A stretch of DNA of 64,000 nt from positions 124,001 through 188,000 of the forward strand of contig NZ_BJNZ01000004.1 of assembly GCF_006539945.1 (NCBI RefSeq), in the 5' to 3' direction. Below, piece by piece: positions 40,696 through 49,213 of the stretch. Positions within the stretch are counted from its first letter, which is position 1; each line of letters begins with the position of its first letter. Origin of the DNA: Cellulosimicrobium cellulans (GTDB lineage Bacteria; Actinomycetota; Actinomycetes; Actinomycetales; Cellulomonadaceae). The position numbers and the translations under genes were made by a program. The notes beneath the pieces are model-generated. The model was not told the origin of the DNA, did not search any database, and worked only from the letters and a program-made list of their open reading frames with translations.

Positions 40696-41226
40696 TCAGC
40701 CTCGCCGGCGCCGGGCTCCCGAGACGATGGACCCGACCACGAGCGTGATCCCCGCCGCGGCGAGCACGACGATCGTGGCCAGGCCGAGGTCGACCTGCGC
40801 GCCGAGCGCGGCGGCGAGGACGACGACGCCGAACGCGACGATGACGAAGCCCCACACGATCGTGGAGACGCGGGGACCGCGCCGGGCGGGCGAGGGGGGT
40901 TCGGCGGGAGCGGCGGGCGCGGTGGGCGTCGTGGGCGTCGCCGGCCGGGACGGCCCTGCGGGCGGGACTGCGCCGGAGGTCGGGCCGGACGTCGTCGTGC
41001 CACCGGGAGCGGCGAGCGGGTGCGCGGGGGCTGCCGGTCCGGGCACGTCCAGGACGAAGGTCTCACCGTCCCGCGCCCGCGCGGCGAGCGGTTCCGTGGC
41101 CGGCGGCTCCGTGGACAGCGGGACCGTCGGGTGGGCGTCCGCCTCCGCGGCGCCGGCCTGCGGGGTGTCGAACAGCTCGTCGCCGAGCGGCCGCGTGTCG
41201 TCGTCGCGGCGTGCTGAGTCGTTCAT
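40696..41226 (-). CDS. Two-helix membrane protein of the PspC cluster
   Basis: 176 residues, no family assigned. A long polar N-terminal region (about 1-120), rich in Pro, Ala and Thr, is followed by two transmembrane helices (VSTIVWGFVIVAFGVVVLAAAL and ATIVVLAAAGITLVVGSI, about 122-170) and an Arg-rich end (ARRRRG). The ATG overlaps the stop of the upstream PspC-domain gene (ATGA), so it belongs to the same operon and probably the same envelope-stress circuit. Confidence 0.82.
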   Translation of the reverse strand: MNDSARRDDDTRPLGDELFDTPQAGAAEADAHPTVPLSTEPPATEPLAARARDGETFVLDVPGPAAPAHPLAAPGGTTTSGPTSGAVPPAGPSRPATPTTPTAPAAPAEPPSPARRGPRVSTIVWGFVIVAFGVVVLAAALGAQVDLGLATIVVLAAAGITLVVGSIVSGARRRRG

Positions 41227-43055
41227 CAGTCCTCCTCGATCGTGATCTGGCCGGCCCCGACCTCGACCCGCAGCACGAGCAGCGGGTCGTCACCGGACTG
41301 GACCTCGTCGTTGTCGAACGTGACCGGCTGCGTGCTGACGCCGCCGATCTCCCGCCGGTCGTCGTCGACGAGCCAGCGGGCGTTCCCCGCGAGCACCTGG
41401 ACCTCCGCGCGGACCGGGACGCCGTCGGGCACGACGACGGTCGCGTCCCCGGCGCCGAGCTGGATCGGGACCTCCACGGGAGAGGTGCCGGACGCGTCGG
41501 ACAGGTCGAGCCCGGAGAGGTCGATCGTCGGGTCGCCGAACGTCACGCCGAACCCCTCCTCGGCGACGTCCGGGTCGGTCACGCGGTGCGTGCCGTCGGT
41601 GACGTTCCGTACCGAGTCGTCGAGGAAGAACGTGAACGGTGCGGACCGCCACGCCGAGGTGGGGAGCGCGACGACCAGCAGGAGGACCGCGAGCCAGCCG
41701 AGGCCGCCGCTCGTGCGCCCGCGCAGGCCGCTCACGACGATCGCGAGGCCCGCCAGGATCCCGGACAGCCCCGCCCAGGTGAGGAACACGGGCCAGGGGA
41801 GCTCGCCCTGACGCTCGACGACGAGGAGGAGCGCGCCGAGCAGGAGGCTCAGGCCGACCACGACCCCGGTCGTGGTCGCGCCGGGTCCCCGAGGACGCGG
41901 GGGTTTCGGCGGCTGGGGGGCGCGCGGAGGCCTCGGGGGCTGCTGCGCGGACGGGTTCCGCGGTCCCTGGTGCGCCCGCTGCGGAGCGGTGGTCGCGCCG
42001 AGCGGTGCGCCCGGGGAGTACGGGGGAAGCGGCGCGGTGACGCCCGGCGCGGTCGAGGCGTACGGGCTCGCCTCGGCGGACCAGGTCACCCGGTCCTGGG
42101 GCCCCGACGGCGCGGTGCCCGACGGCGTCCCGGGGGAGCCCCAGGAGGCGTCGGTCGGTGCGGTGCCGCCACCGGCACCACCCGGGCCGTGGCCCGCTCC
42201 GCCCGGACCGTAGCCGGGTCCGGCGGGACCGTAGCCGGGTCCGGCGGGACCGTAGCCGGGTCCGGCGAGACCGTAGCCAGGTCCGGCGGGACCGTTGCCC
42301 GGTCCGCCGGGGCCGTACCCGGGAGTCCCGGGACCACCGGCGCCGGGAGCATCCGGGCCGCCTGCCCACGACGGCGGCTGCGGCGGCGCGCCCTGAGGTC
42401 CCCGGGGGCCGCGCTGCGTGAGCGCGGAGACCACGACGACGGCCACCGTCACGAACGCCGCGACCCAGAACAGGCCGGTCAGCCACCCCAGGTGGAGCGC
42501 GTCCCACCACGACCACCAGCCGCCGCCCCAGGAGAACCCGACGACGACGAAAGCGGCCGCGCCGAGCAGCGCGACGTCCACGTTGCCGCGGAGCGCCTCC
42601 TGGAGGTGGATACGCCCGTCACGACGCTCCGGCAGCAGGGCCCAGGCCGCGCCGTAGAGGACGAGCCCGGCGCCCGACAGGAAGAAGGTCACGAACAGGA
42701 GCCCGCGCACGATGAGCGGGTCGATCCCGAACCGCTCGGCGACGCCGGACGCGACACCGCCGATCCACCGGTCGTCCGAGCGGTAGATGCCGACGCGGCG
42801 GACGGCGTCGAAGAAGCCGTCGGTGCCGTTCGGGCGGGTCGCGCCAGGGGCGTGCGGCGGACCCTGCGGGGGGCCCTGCGATGGGCCCTGCGGTGGACGC
42901 TGGCCGGGGTCGGTCGGGCCGGCGGGGCCGCCCCACGCGGGGTCGGGTCCGCCAGCACCGGGAGGGACAGTGCCCGGCTGCGCGCCGGACGCGTCGGCGG
43001 CGCCGCCGGAGGGCCCGGGCTGGGTGCCGGGTCCGGGAAGGTCGGGAGTGCTCAT
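41226..43055 (-). CDS. PspC-domain membrane protein with putative C-terminal sensor domain
   Basis: 609 residues. A Pro/Gly-rich N-terminus (1-75) is followed by a PspC domain (about 80-145: GIYRSDDRWIGGVASGVAERFGIDP, in two pieces, with a transmembrane helix), more helices, a collagen-like PGYGPAG repeat (about 245-285), a Pro-rich stretch, three membrane helices (about 410-490) and a C-terminal beta-rich domain resembling LiaF/DUF2154-type adhesion domains (DATVVVPDGVPVRAEVQV). PspC proteins react to membrane stress. The ATG at 43055 is chosen as the first Met of the conserved region; 43064 is an alternative. Divergent from the PspC-histidine kinase. Confidence 0.85.
   Translation of the reverse strand: MSTPDLPGPGTQPGPSGGAADASGAQPGTVPPGAGGPDPAWGGPAGPTDPGQRPPQGPSQGPPQGPPHAPGATRPNGTDGFFDAVRRVGIYRSDDRWIGGVASGVAERFGIDPLIVRGLLFVTFFLSGAGLVLYGAAWALLPERRDGRIHLQEALRGNVDVALLGAAAFVVVGFSWGGGWWSWWDALHLGWLTGLFWVAAFVTVAVVVVSALTQRGPRGPQGAPPQPPSWAGGPDAPGAGGPGTPGYGPGGPGNGPAGPGYGLAGPGYGPAGPGYGPAGPGYGPGGAGHGPGGAGGGTAPTDASWGSPGTPSGTAPSGPQDRVTWSAEASPYASTAPGVTAPLPPYSPGAPLGATTAPQRAHQGPRNPSAQQPPRPPRAPQPPKPPRPRGPGATTTGVVVGLSLLLGALLLVVERQGELPWPVFLTWAGLSGILAGLAIVVSGLRGRTSGGLGWLAVLLLVVALPTSAWRSAPFTFFLDDSVRNVTDGTHRVTDPDVAEEGFGVTFGDPTIDLSGLDLSDASGTSPVEVPIQLGAGDATVVVPDGVPVRAEVQVLAGNARWLVDDDRREIGGVSTQPVTFDNDEVQSGDDPLLVLRVEVGAGQITIEED
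42210..42314 (-). repeat. Five tandem 21-bp coding repeats (PGYGPAG)
   Basis: Five consecutive 21-bp units with core GTAGCCGGGTCCGGCGG on the plus strand, starting at 42210, 42231, 42252, 42273 and 42294, with rising divergence to the right. They encode the heptapeptide PGYGPAG in the PspC-domain protein and keep frame, so copy number could vary without breaking the gene. Confidence 0.85.
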
Positions 43056-43100
43056 GTCCACCATGCTGGCCCGGGAGCCGTGCCGCCGGTATCGGGTGCC

Positions 43101-43140
43101 ACCCTGACCCGACCCTGAACCGGCCGCCGCGCGACCCTGG
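43101..43140. promoter_or_regulatory. Helically phased ACCCTG repeats in the PspC divergent promoter
   Basis: ACCCTGA at 43101 and 43112 and ACCCTGG at 43134: the offsets are 11 and 22 bp, so all three face the same side of the helix. They lie between the divergent PspC-protein and histidine-kinase genes and are a candidate site for the LuxR-type response regulator of this cluster. Confidence 0.5.
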
Positions 43141-43191
43141 TTTCCCGGTCCGGGGGCACTCCGGGCGCCCGGGACGTGTGACGATCGGAGG

Positions 43192-44622
43192 GTGACCACT
43201 CCTGCCCGCCCCGCTCCGCGACCCGGAGCGCCGACCGGTGCCGGGCCCGGTACCCGGCCCGGCGCCCGGCCGCGTGACCTGCCGCTGCGCCGCCCCGAGC
43301 GCGGCCGCTGGGTCGCGGGCGTGTGCGCCGGGCTCGCGGCGCACCTGGGTGTGAGCGTCGGGGTCGTGCGCCTCGTGATGGCGTTCCTCGGGCTCGCGGG
43401 CGGCGCCGGCGTCGCGCTCTACGTGTTCTGGTGGCTCACGGTCCCGTCCGGCGACCCGGCCGCGGCGCGCGACGAGCAGCGCCCCGCGTCGCTGTCGCGC
43501 CTCGCGCCGCGCCTGCAGGGCAGCGTGCGCCGGCTCCCCGTGCGCGACGTCGCGATCGGCGTCGTCCTGCTGGGCGGCGCCGCGCTGCTGGTGGCGCTGC
43601 GGACCGGCGTCGACGTCGAGGTCTCCTGGGTCATCCCCGTCCTCATCGCGCTCGCGGGCGCGGCGCTCGCGTGGAGCCAGCTCGACGCCGTCGAGCGCGG
43701 CCGGCTGCTCACCCGGGCCGGCGGACGCACGCCGGCGGGCGCGCTGCGCATCGCGGGCGGTGTGGTCCTGGTGCTCGTCGGGATCGTCCTGCTCGTGGGG
43801 CAGGACGCGCGGCCCACGCAGATCGTGCGCGCGGCCGTCGCGGCGGTCGCAGTGCTCGCCGGCGTCGCGATCGTGCTCGCCCCGTGGTGGCTCAAGCTCG
43901 TGCGCGAGCTCGGGAACGAGCGCGCGGCGCGCGCCCGCGAGGCCGAGCGGGCCGACATCGCCGCGCACCTGCACGACTCGGTGCTCCAGACGCTCGCGCT
44001 CATCCGCGCGCGGTCGTCCGACGCCGACACCGTCGCGCGCCTCGCCCGCGCCCAGGAGCGTGAGCTGCGCGAGTGGCTCTACGACGACCGCCCCTCGCCG
44101 GGGACGTCGCTCGCCGCCGAGCTCCGGGGGCTCGTCGCGGAGGTCGAGGACGGACGCGTGGGCCGGCGTGCGGAGCCCATCGGGGCACCCGGCGGGTCGA
44201 TCGGCGAGACCGACCCCGGGCCGGTCGTCGTCGACGTCGTCGTGGTGGGTGACTGCACGCCCACGCAGGAGACCGCGGCGCTGCTCCAGGCGACGCGCGA
44301 GGCGCTCGTCAACGCCGTCGCGCACGGCGGGCCGCCCTACTCGGTCTACCTCGAGGTGAGCGACGCCGCGGTCGAGGTCTTCGTCCGCGACCGCGGAGAC
44401 GGCTTCGACATGGAGGACGTCGCGCCCGACCGGTTCGGCGTCCGGGAGTCGATCCTCGGCCGGGTCCAGCGCCGCGGTGGGAAGGCCGAGATCATCAGCA
44501 GGCCGGGCTGGGGCACGGAGGTACGGTTGCGCGTGCCGCGCGCCGTGACGGCAGAGCCCGAGCCTTCCCGCCCGTCGTCGGGCACCCCGTCGAGCGCACC
44601 GTCGAACCAGGAGGACCCGTGA
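43192..44622 (+). CDS. PspC-domain sensor histidine kinase
   Basis: 476 residues. After a Pro-rich start comes a PspC domain (about 35-90: RWVAGVCAGLAAHLGVSVGVVR), then about four membrane helices (to about 240). The dimerisation/phospho-acceptor helix of the HisKA_3 type has His in ADIAAHLHDSVLQTLALI (about 263), and the C-terminal ATPase domain has TREALVNAVAHGG (N box), DRGDGFD (G1) and GWGTEVRLRVP. This is the NarL/LiaS-type kinase architecture. GTG 43192 is the start; GGAGG is very close (only 0-2 bases away), so leaderless initiation is possible. The stop overlaps the response regulator (GTGA). Confidence 0.92.
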   Translation: MTTPARPAPRPGAPTGAGPGTRPGARPRDLPLRRPERGRWVAGVCAGLAAHLGVSVGVVRLVMAFLGLAGGAGVALYVFWWLTVPSGDPAAARDEQRPASLSRLAPRLQGSVRRLPVRDVAIGVVLLGGAALLVALRTGVDVEVSWVIPVLIALAGAALAWSQLDAVERGRLLTRAGGRTPAGALRIAGGVVLVLVGIVLLVGQDARPTQIVRAAVAAVAVLAGVAIVLAPWWLKLVRELGNERAARAREAERADIAAHLHDSVLQTLALIRARSSDADTVARLARAQERELREWLYDDRPSPGTSLAAELRGLVAEVEDGRVGRRAEPIGAPGGSIGETDPGPVVVDVVVVGDCTPTQETAALLQATREALVNAVAHGGPPYSVYLEVSDAAVEVFVRDRGDGFDMEDVAPDRFGVRESILGRVQRRGGKAEIISRPGWGTEVRLRVPRAVTAEPEPSRPSSGTPSSAPSNQEDP

Positions 44623-45317
44623 CGACCATCCCCAGCACGCCCGCCGACGGCATCCCTGCGACCGGCCCGGTCCCCGTGGTGCTCGTCGACGACCACCACA
44701 TGTTCCGGGCCGGCGTGCGCGCGAGCCTCGATCCGGCTCTGGTCACCGTGGTGGGCGAGGCGGACGACGTCGAGTCCGCGGTCGCGCGCGTGCACGAGCT
44801 GCGCCCGCCGGTCGTGCTGCTCGACGTGCACCTGCCCGGCGGCGACGGGGGCGGCGGCGCGGAGGTCATCCAGCGCTGCACCGACCTGCTCGGCGACGTC
44901 CGGTTCCTCGCGCTGTCGGTCTCCGACGCCGCGGAGGACGTCGTCGCGGTGATCCGCGCCGGGGCGCGCGGGTACGTGACCAAGGCGATCTCCGGGCCGG
45001 ACCTGTCGGCCGCCGTCGGGCAGGTAGCGGGCGGCGACGCGGTGTTCTCCCCGCGCCTCGCGGGCTTCGTCCTCGACGCGTTCGGCACGGGGGCGGGCGA
45101 CGTCGCGGTGCGCGACGACGAGCTCGACCGGCTGTCGGCCCGCGAGCAGGAGGTCATGCGCCTCATCGCGCGCGGCTACACCTATCGAGAGGTCGCGTCG
45201 GAGCTGTTCATCTCGATCAAGACGGTCGAGACCCATGTCTCCGCGGTCCTGCGCAAGCTCCAGCTCTCGTCCCGCCACGAGCTCACCCGCTGGGCGGCCC
45301 AGCGCCGCCTCCTGTAA
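44619..45317 (+). CDS. LuxR/NarL-type response regulator
   Basis: 232 residues. The receiver domain (about 13-130) has the acidic DDHHMF pair, the phospho-acceptor Asp in VVLLDVHLPG (about 69) and the Lys in YVTKAI. The C-terminal LuxR helix-turn-helix is LDRLSAREQEVMRLIARGY and VASELFISIKTVETHVSAVL. It is coupled to the PspC kinase by a GTGA overlap and is its obvious partner. A likely regulon member is the divergent PspC operon, through the phased repeats at 43101-43140. Confidence 0.95.
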   Translation: MTTIPSTPADGIPATGPVPVVLVDDHHMFRAGVRASLDPALVTVVGEADDVESAVARVHELRPPVVLLDVHLPGGDGGGGAEVIQRCTDLLGDVRFLALSVSDAAEDVVAVIRAGARGYVTKAISGPDLSAAVGQVAGGDAVFSPRLAGFVLDAFGTGAGDVAVRDDELDRLSAREQEVMRLIARGYTYREVASELFISIKTVETHVSAVLRKLQLSSRHELTRWAAQRRLL

Positions 45318-45324
45318 CCCCAAG

Positions 45325-45390
45325 GCGTTGTGGGCATGGAATGGGCTCGGTTCTCGGGTGAGAACCGAGCCCATTCCATGCCCACAACGC
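45325..45390. repeat. Perfect 31-bp inverted repeat (long hairpin) between convergent genes
   Basis: Two 31-base arms (45325-45355 and 45360-45390) pair without a mismatch around a GGGT loop; the left arm starts GCGTTGTGGGCATGGAATGG. It lies 8 bases after the response-regulator stop and 1 base from the cysG stop. It has lower GC than its surroundings and no U-tract. It may act as a bidirectional terminator, but its length and perfection exceed the usual terminators of this window (10-18 bp), so a dispersed palindromic unit is an alternative. Confidence 0.9.
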
Positions 45391-45391
45391 T

Positions 45392-46792
45392 TCAGGGGGT
45401 CGGTGGCCAGGCGGGGGAGAGGGTGACCACGTCGCCGACGACGGTGACCGCCGGGGGGCGGACACCGGCCTCGCGGGCGCGGGCGGCGATGGTCGCGAGC
45501 GTGCCGACCGTGGTCCGCTGGCGCGGGCCGTAGCCGTCCTCGACGACCGCGACGGGTGTCTCGGGCGAGCGGCCCTGCGCGACGAGCGCGTCCGCCGTCT
45601 CCGCGAGCCGGGAGACCCCCATGAGCAGGACGACCGTGTGGTCGCTCGCGGCCGGGATCTTGCCCACGTCCTCGTGCCCGGTGAGCACGGTGAACCCGCG
45701 GGACAGGCCGCGATGCGTCACCGGGATGCCCGCCGCGGCGGGCACCGAGACCGCGCTCGTCACGCCCGGCACGACCTCCACCGGGATGCCGTGCTCGCGG
45801 CACGCGTCGAGCTCCTCGCCGCCGCGCCCGAACACGTAGGGGTCGCCGCCCTTGAGCCGCACGACCCGTCGCCCGACGAGCGCGTGGTGGACGAGGATCC
45901 GGTTGATCTCCGACTGCGGCACCGGGTGGTGGCCGGGCGTCTTGCCGACGTCCACGACCTCGACCTCGTCGCCGAGCTCGGCGAGCAGGCCGCGCGGCCC
46001 GAGCCGGTCGACCACGACGACGTCCGCCTCCGCGAGGAGCCGGCGACCGCGCACGGAGATCAGACCGAGGTCGCCGGGGCCGCCCCCGACGAGCGCGACC
46101 GACCCCACGGGCCGCACGAGCGGTCCGGAGACGGCGCCGGCGAGGTGCGCGTCGTCGTCGGCCGGGGACCGAGCCGGGCGCACGGCCCGGAGCGGGAGCT
46201 CACCCGCCTCGAGCAGCGCGGCGACGGCGTCGCGCACGCGCTGGGCACGGCGCGGGTCCCGGCCCGCGTTGACCGACACCGTGACCTCTGCGGCCCGGCC
46301 GGGAGAGACGTCGCGAGCAGGGTCGTCCGGAGCGTCGTCCGGAACCGTGCTCGGGACGCGCGTGCGCGCCACGGCGGGCACCCACGCGGTCGCGAGGTCC
46401 GCGTCGCCCGCGGCGACGCAGAAGACCCGGTCGGCCTCGGCGTCGGCCGCGACGTCGGCGTCCACGTGCGGGTCACCGGTCGCGGTGTGGACGAGCCACG
46501 CGCCGTCGAGGTCGCCCGTGAGGTAGTCGCGCCGCACCCACGACAGCCGCGCGCCGCGCTCCCGGGGCGCGCCCGCGTGACCGTGGGCGCCCCCCGCGTC
46601 CTCGGTCCCGTGCACCGCGACCAGCTCCGCGAGGTCCTCGCAGACGAACGGCGCGACGACGGTCACGACGGCGCCCACGTCGAGGAGGCCGCGCGTGCGC
46701 CGCGCGGCGACGGGACCACCGCCGACGACGACGGTCCGGCGGCCGTCGAGACGCAGGCCCAGGGGGTACGTCTCGTGCTCGGGTGCGGTCAC
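45392..46792 (-). CDS. cysG: Sirohaem synthase: precorrin-2 dehydrogenase / uroporphyrinogen-III methyltransferase
   Basis: 466 residues, a CysG-like fusion. The N-terminal NAD-binding dehydrogenase/ferrochelatase domain (about 1-190) has RTVVVGGGPVAARRTRGLL, and the C-terminal SUMT domain (about 225-466) has VALVGGGPGDLGLISVRG, VVRLKGGDPYVFGRGGEE and PVTHRGLSRG. It makes sirohaem for the sulfite reductase encoded 3 kb away. The N-terminal half is looser than usual, with insertions (about 90-110 and 165-185). Start GTG 46792 lies 7 bases after a TAGGCT -10 box whose TAG is also the cysN stop, so it can be made separately from the cys operon. Confidence 0.93.
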   Translation of the reverse strand: MTAPEHETYPLGLRLDGRRTVVVGGGPVAARRTRGLLDVGAVVTVVAPFVCEDLAELVAVHGTEDAGGAHGHAGAPRERGARLSWVRRDYLTGDLDGAWLVHTATGDPHVDADVAADAEADRVFCVAAGDADLATAWVPAVARTRVPSTVPDDAPDDPARDVSPGRAAEVTVSVNAGRDPRRAQRVRDAVAALLEAGELPLRAVRPARSPADDDAHLAGAVSGPLVRPVGSVALVGGGPGDLGLISVRGRRLLAEADVVVVDRLGPRGLLAELGDEVEVVDVGKTPGHHPVPQSEINRILVHHALVGRRVVRLKGGDPYVFGRGGEELDACREHGIPVEVVPGVTSAVSVPAAAGIPVTHRGLSRGFTVLTGHEDVGKIPAASDHTVVLLMGVSRLAETADALVAQGRSPETPVAVVEDGYGPRQRTTVGTLATIAARAREAGVRPPAVTVVGDVVTLSPAWPPTP

Positions 46793-46799
46793 GGCGTCC

Positions 46800-46805
46800 A
46801 GCCTA
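46800..46805 (-). promoter_or_regulatory. Leaderless -10 box of cysG inside the cysN stop
   Basis: TAGGCT on the minus strand (46805-46800) ends 7 bases before the cysG GTG; its first three bases are the cysN stop codon (46805-46803). Confidence 0.6.
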
Positions 46806-48191
46806 GATCGCGTACGAGCCGGGCCTGGACGCCGGACGGCGCGCGGCGGCGAGCGCGTCGCCGACCATGCCGGCGGCGAGCGTGCCACCGTCCTGGGCGT
46901 CGACGAGCAGGAACGCGCCCGTGCGGCGCGCGACGACGTACTCCTCGGCCGCGACGGGCGACGCGAGCCGCAGCGTCACGCGGCCGATGTCGTTGAGGTC
47001 GAGCCGCTCGGCGGGCTCGAGCTCGGCGGTGTCCAGGTCGAGCCGACCGACGACGTCGCGCACGACGGCCTGCACCGTGCGGGTCGTGTGCTTGAGCAGC
47101 ACGCGCGCGCCGGGCAGGAGCGGGCGGCCGCTGAGCCACGCGACGGTGCCCTCGACGTCCTGCGTGACCTCGGGAGCCTCCGCGGCGGACGCGATGAGGT
47201 CGCCGCGCGCGACGTCCACGTCGTCGGCGAGGCGGATCGTCACGGACTGCGGCGCGAACGCGTCCGTGAGCTCCTCGCCGGACGCGAGCGAGTCGGCCGT
47301 GTCGATCCCGACGACGGTCGTGCGGCGACCGGACGGCAGCACCACGACCTCGTCCCCGACCGTCACGACGCCCGACGCCACCTGACCGGCGTACCCGCGG
47401 TAGTCGCGGTAGCGCTCGTCGGCCGCGGCCTGGGGCCGGATGACGACCTGCACGGGGAACCGGAAGGACTCGGCCTCCGGGTCGTCGCCCGTCGGGAGCT
47501 CCTCGAGCAGCTCGAGCAGGCTCGGGCCGTCGTACCAGGGCGTGTTGGCGCTCGCCCGGTCCACGACGTTGTCGCCCACGAGCGCGGACACCGGGATCGT
47601 GTGCACGTCGCCCACGCCGAGCGAGACCGCCGCGGCGCGGATGTCCGCCGCCAGCTCCTCGTAGCGCGCCTCGCTGTAGTCGACGAGGTCGATCTTGTTG
47701 ACCGCGACGACCACGTGCGGGACGCGCAGGAGGCTCGCGACCGCGAGGTGCCGGCGCGTCTGCTCGAGCAGGCCCTTGCGCGCGTCGATGAGCAGCACGA
47801 CGACGTCCGCCGTCGACGCGCCCGTCACCGTGTTGCGCGTGTACTGCACGTGCCCGGGGCAGTCGGCGAGGATGAACGACCGGCGCGCGGTCGCGAAGTA
47901 CCGGTACGCCACGTCGATGGTGATGCCCTGCTCGCGCTCGGCCCGTAGGCCGTCGGTGAGCAGCGCGAGGTCGGCGGTCTCGAGGCCGCGGTCGCGCGAG
48001 ACGCGCTCGACCGCGTCGAGCTGGTCGGCGAGCACGGACTTCGAGTCGAAGAGCAGGCGGCCCACGAGCGTGGACTTCCCGTCGTCGACCGAGCCGGCGG
48101 TCGCGAGGCGCAGCAGCGTCCCGCGGCGCGCGTCGTCGAGCGGCAGCGCCGCGTCCTCGGCGATGGTGCCGGTGCTGGTCTGGGTGCCCAT
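46803..48191 (-). CDS. cysN: Sulfate adenylyltransferase subunit 1 (GTPase)
   Basis: Elongation-factor-like GTPase that drives formation of APS from sulfate and ATP together with CysD. 462 residues. P-loop GSVDDGKSTLVGRLL (about 34), the switch II DCPGHVQYTRNT, NKIDLVDY and the C-terminal beta-barrel domains are all present; no APS kinase (CysC) domain is fused. The ATG overlaps the cysD stop (ATGA). Fourth gene after the leader peptide in sir-cysH-cysD-cysN. Confidence 0.97.
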   Translation of the reverse strand: MGTQTSTGTIAEDAALPLDDARRGTLLRLATAGSVDDGKSTLVGRLLFDSKSVLADQLDAVERVSRDRGLETADLALLTDGLRAEREQGITIDVAYRYFATARRSFILADCPGHVQYTRNTVTGASTADVVVLLIDARKGLLEQTRRHLAVASLLRVPHVVVAVNKIDLVDYSEARYEELAADIRAAAVSLGVGDVHTIPVSALVGDNVVDRASANTPWYDGPSLLELLEELPTGDDPEAESFRFPVQVVIRPQAAADERYRDYRGYAGQVASGVVTVGDEVVVLPSGRRTTVVGIDTADSLASGEELTDAFAPQSVTIRLADDVDVARGDLIASAAEAPEVTQDVEGTVAWLSGRPLLPGARVLLKHTTRTVQAVVRDVVGRLDLDTAELEPAERLDLNDIGRVTLRLASPVAAEEYVVARRTGAFLLVDAQDGGTLAAGMVGDALAAARRPASRPGSYAI

Positions 48192-49213
48192 CAGAAGTAC
48201 CCCTCCTTCTTGCGGTCCTCCATGGCGGCCTCGGAGAGGCGGTCGTCGGCGCGGGTCGCGCCGCGCTCGGTGATGCGCGTCGCGGCGACCTCCGCGATGA
48301 CGTCTTCGACGCCCGTCGCGTCGGAGCGCACGGCGCCGGTGCACGACATGTCGCCGACGGTGCGGTAGCGCACCGTCTCGGTCCGCAGGGACGCGGCCTC
48401 GGCGTCGGTGCGGGGCTCCGAGTACGGCCCGACGGCGAGCAGCATGCCGTCGCGGTCGAACACCTCGCGCTCGTGCGCGTAGTAGAGCTCGGGGAGCTCG
48501 ATGCGCTCGCGCGCGATGTAGCGCCAGACGTCGAGCTCGGTCCAGTTCGACAGCGGGAACACGCGCACGTGCTCGCCCGGGCGGTGGCGCCCGTTGTAGA
48601 GGTTCCACAGCTCCGGGCGCTGGTTGCGCGGGTCCCACTGACCGAACTCGTCGCGCAGCGAGAACACGCGCTCCTTGGCGCGCGCCTTCTCCTCGTCGCG
48701 GCGCCCGCCGCCGAACACGGCGTCGAACCGATGGCCCGAGATCGCGTCGAGCAGCGGCTGCGTCTGGAGGGGGTTGCGCGTCCCGTCGGCGCGCTCGCGC
48801 AGGCGGCCGTCGTCGAGGTAGTCCTGCACGCTCGCGACCTCGAGCCGCAGGCCCAGCCGCTCCGCGGTCGCGTCGCGGTAGGCGAGCACCTCGGGGAAGT
48901 TGTGGCCCGTGTCCACGTGCAGCACGGGGAACGGCACCGGGCCGGGCGCGAACGCCTTGACCGCGAGGTGCAGCATCACCACGGAGTCCTTGCCGCCGCT
49001 GAACAGCAGCACGGGCCGCTCGAACTCGGCGACGACCTCACGGATGATGTGGATGCCCTCGCTCTCCAGCGCGTCGAGCTGCGCGAGGCGGCGCCCGCCG
49101 GGCAGCGCCGTGGCGGGGACCGGCGCAGCCTCTGCGGAGGCGCCGGCGGGAGCACCGGCGGGGGAGCCCGGTGCGTCGGTCGTCAGGTCGATGGTCGTCA
49201 TGCCCGTCCTCAT
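48191..49213 (-). CDS. cysD: Sulfate adenylyltransferase subunit 2
   Basis: ATP pyrophosphatase subunit making APS from sulfate and ATP. 340 residues including about 40 non-conserved Ala/Pro-rich residues at the N-terminus. The PP-motif LLFSGGKDSVVMLHLAVKAF (about 70) and HVDTGHNFPE, VFGGGRRDEEKARAKERVFS and the C-terminal DRKKEGYF are as in the family. The ATG at 49213 overlaps the cysH stop (ATGA); 49201 is an alternative. Downstream it overlaps cysN. Confidence 0.96.
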   Translation of the reverse strand: MRTGMTTIDLTTDAPGSPAGAPAGASAEAAPVPATALPGGRRLAQLDALESEGIHIIREVVAEFERPVLLFSGGKDSVVMLHLAVKAFAPGPVPFPVLHVDTGHNFPEVLAYRDATAERLGLRLEVASVQDYLDDGRLRERADGTRNPLQTQPLLDAISGHRFDAVFGGGRRDEEKARAKERVFSLRDEFGQWDPRNQRPELWNLYNGRHRPGEHVRVFPLSNWTELDVWRYIARERIELPELYYAHEREVFDRDGMLLAVGPYSEPRTDAEAASLRTETVRYRTVGDMSCTGAVRSDATGVEDVIAEVAATRITERGATRADDRLSEAAMEDRKKEGYF

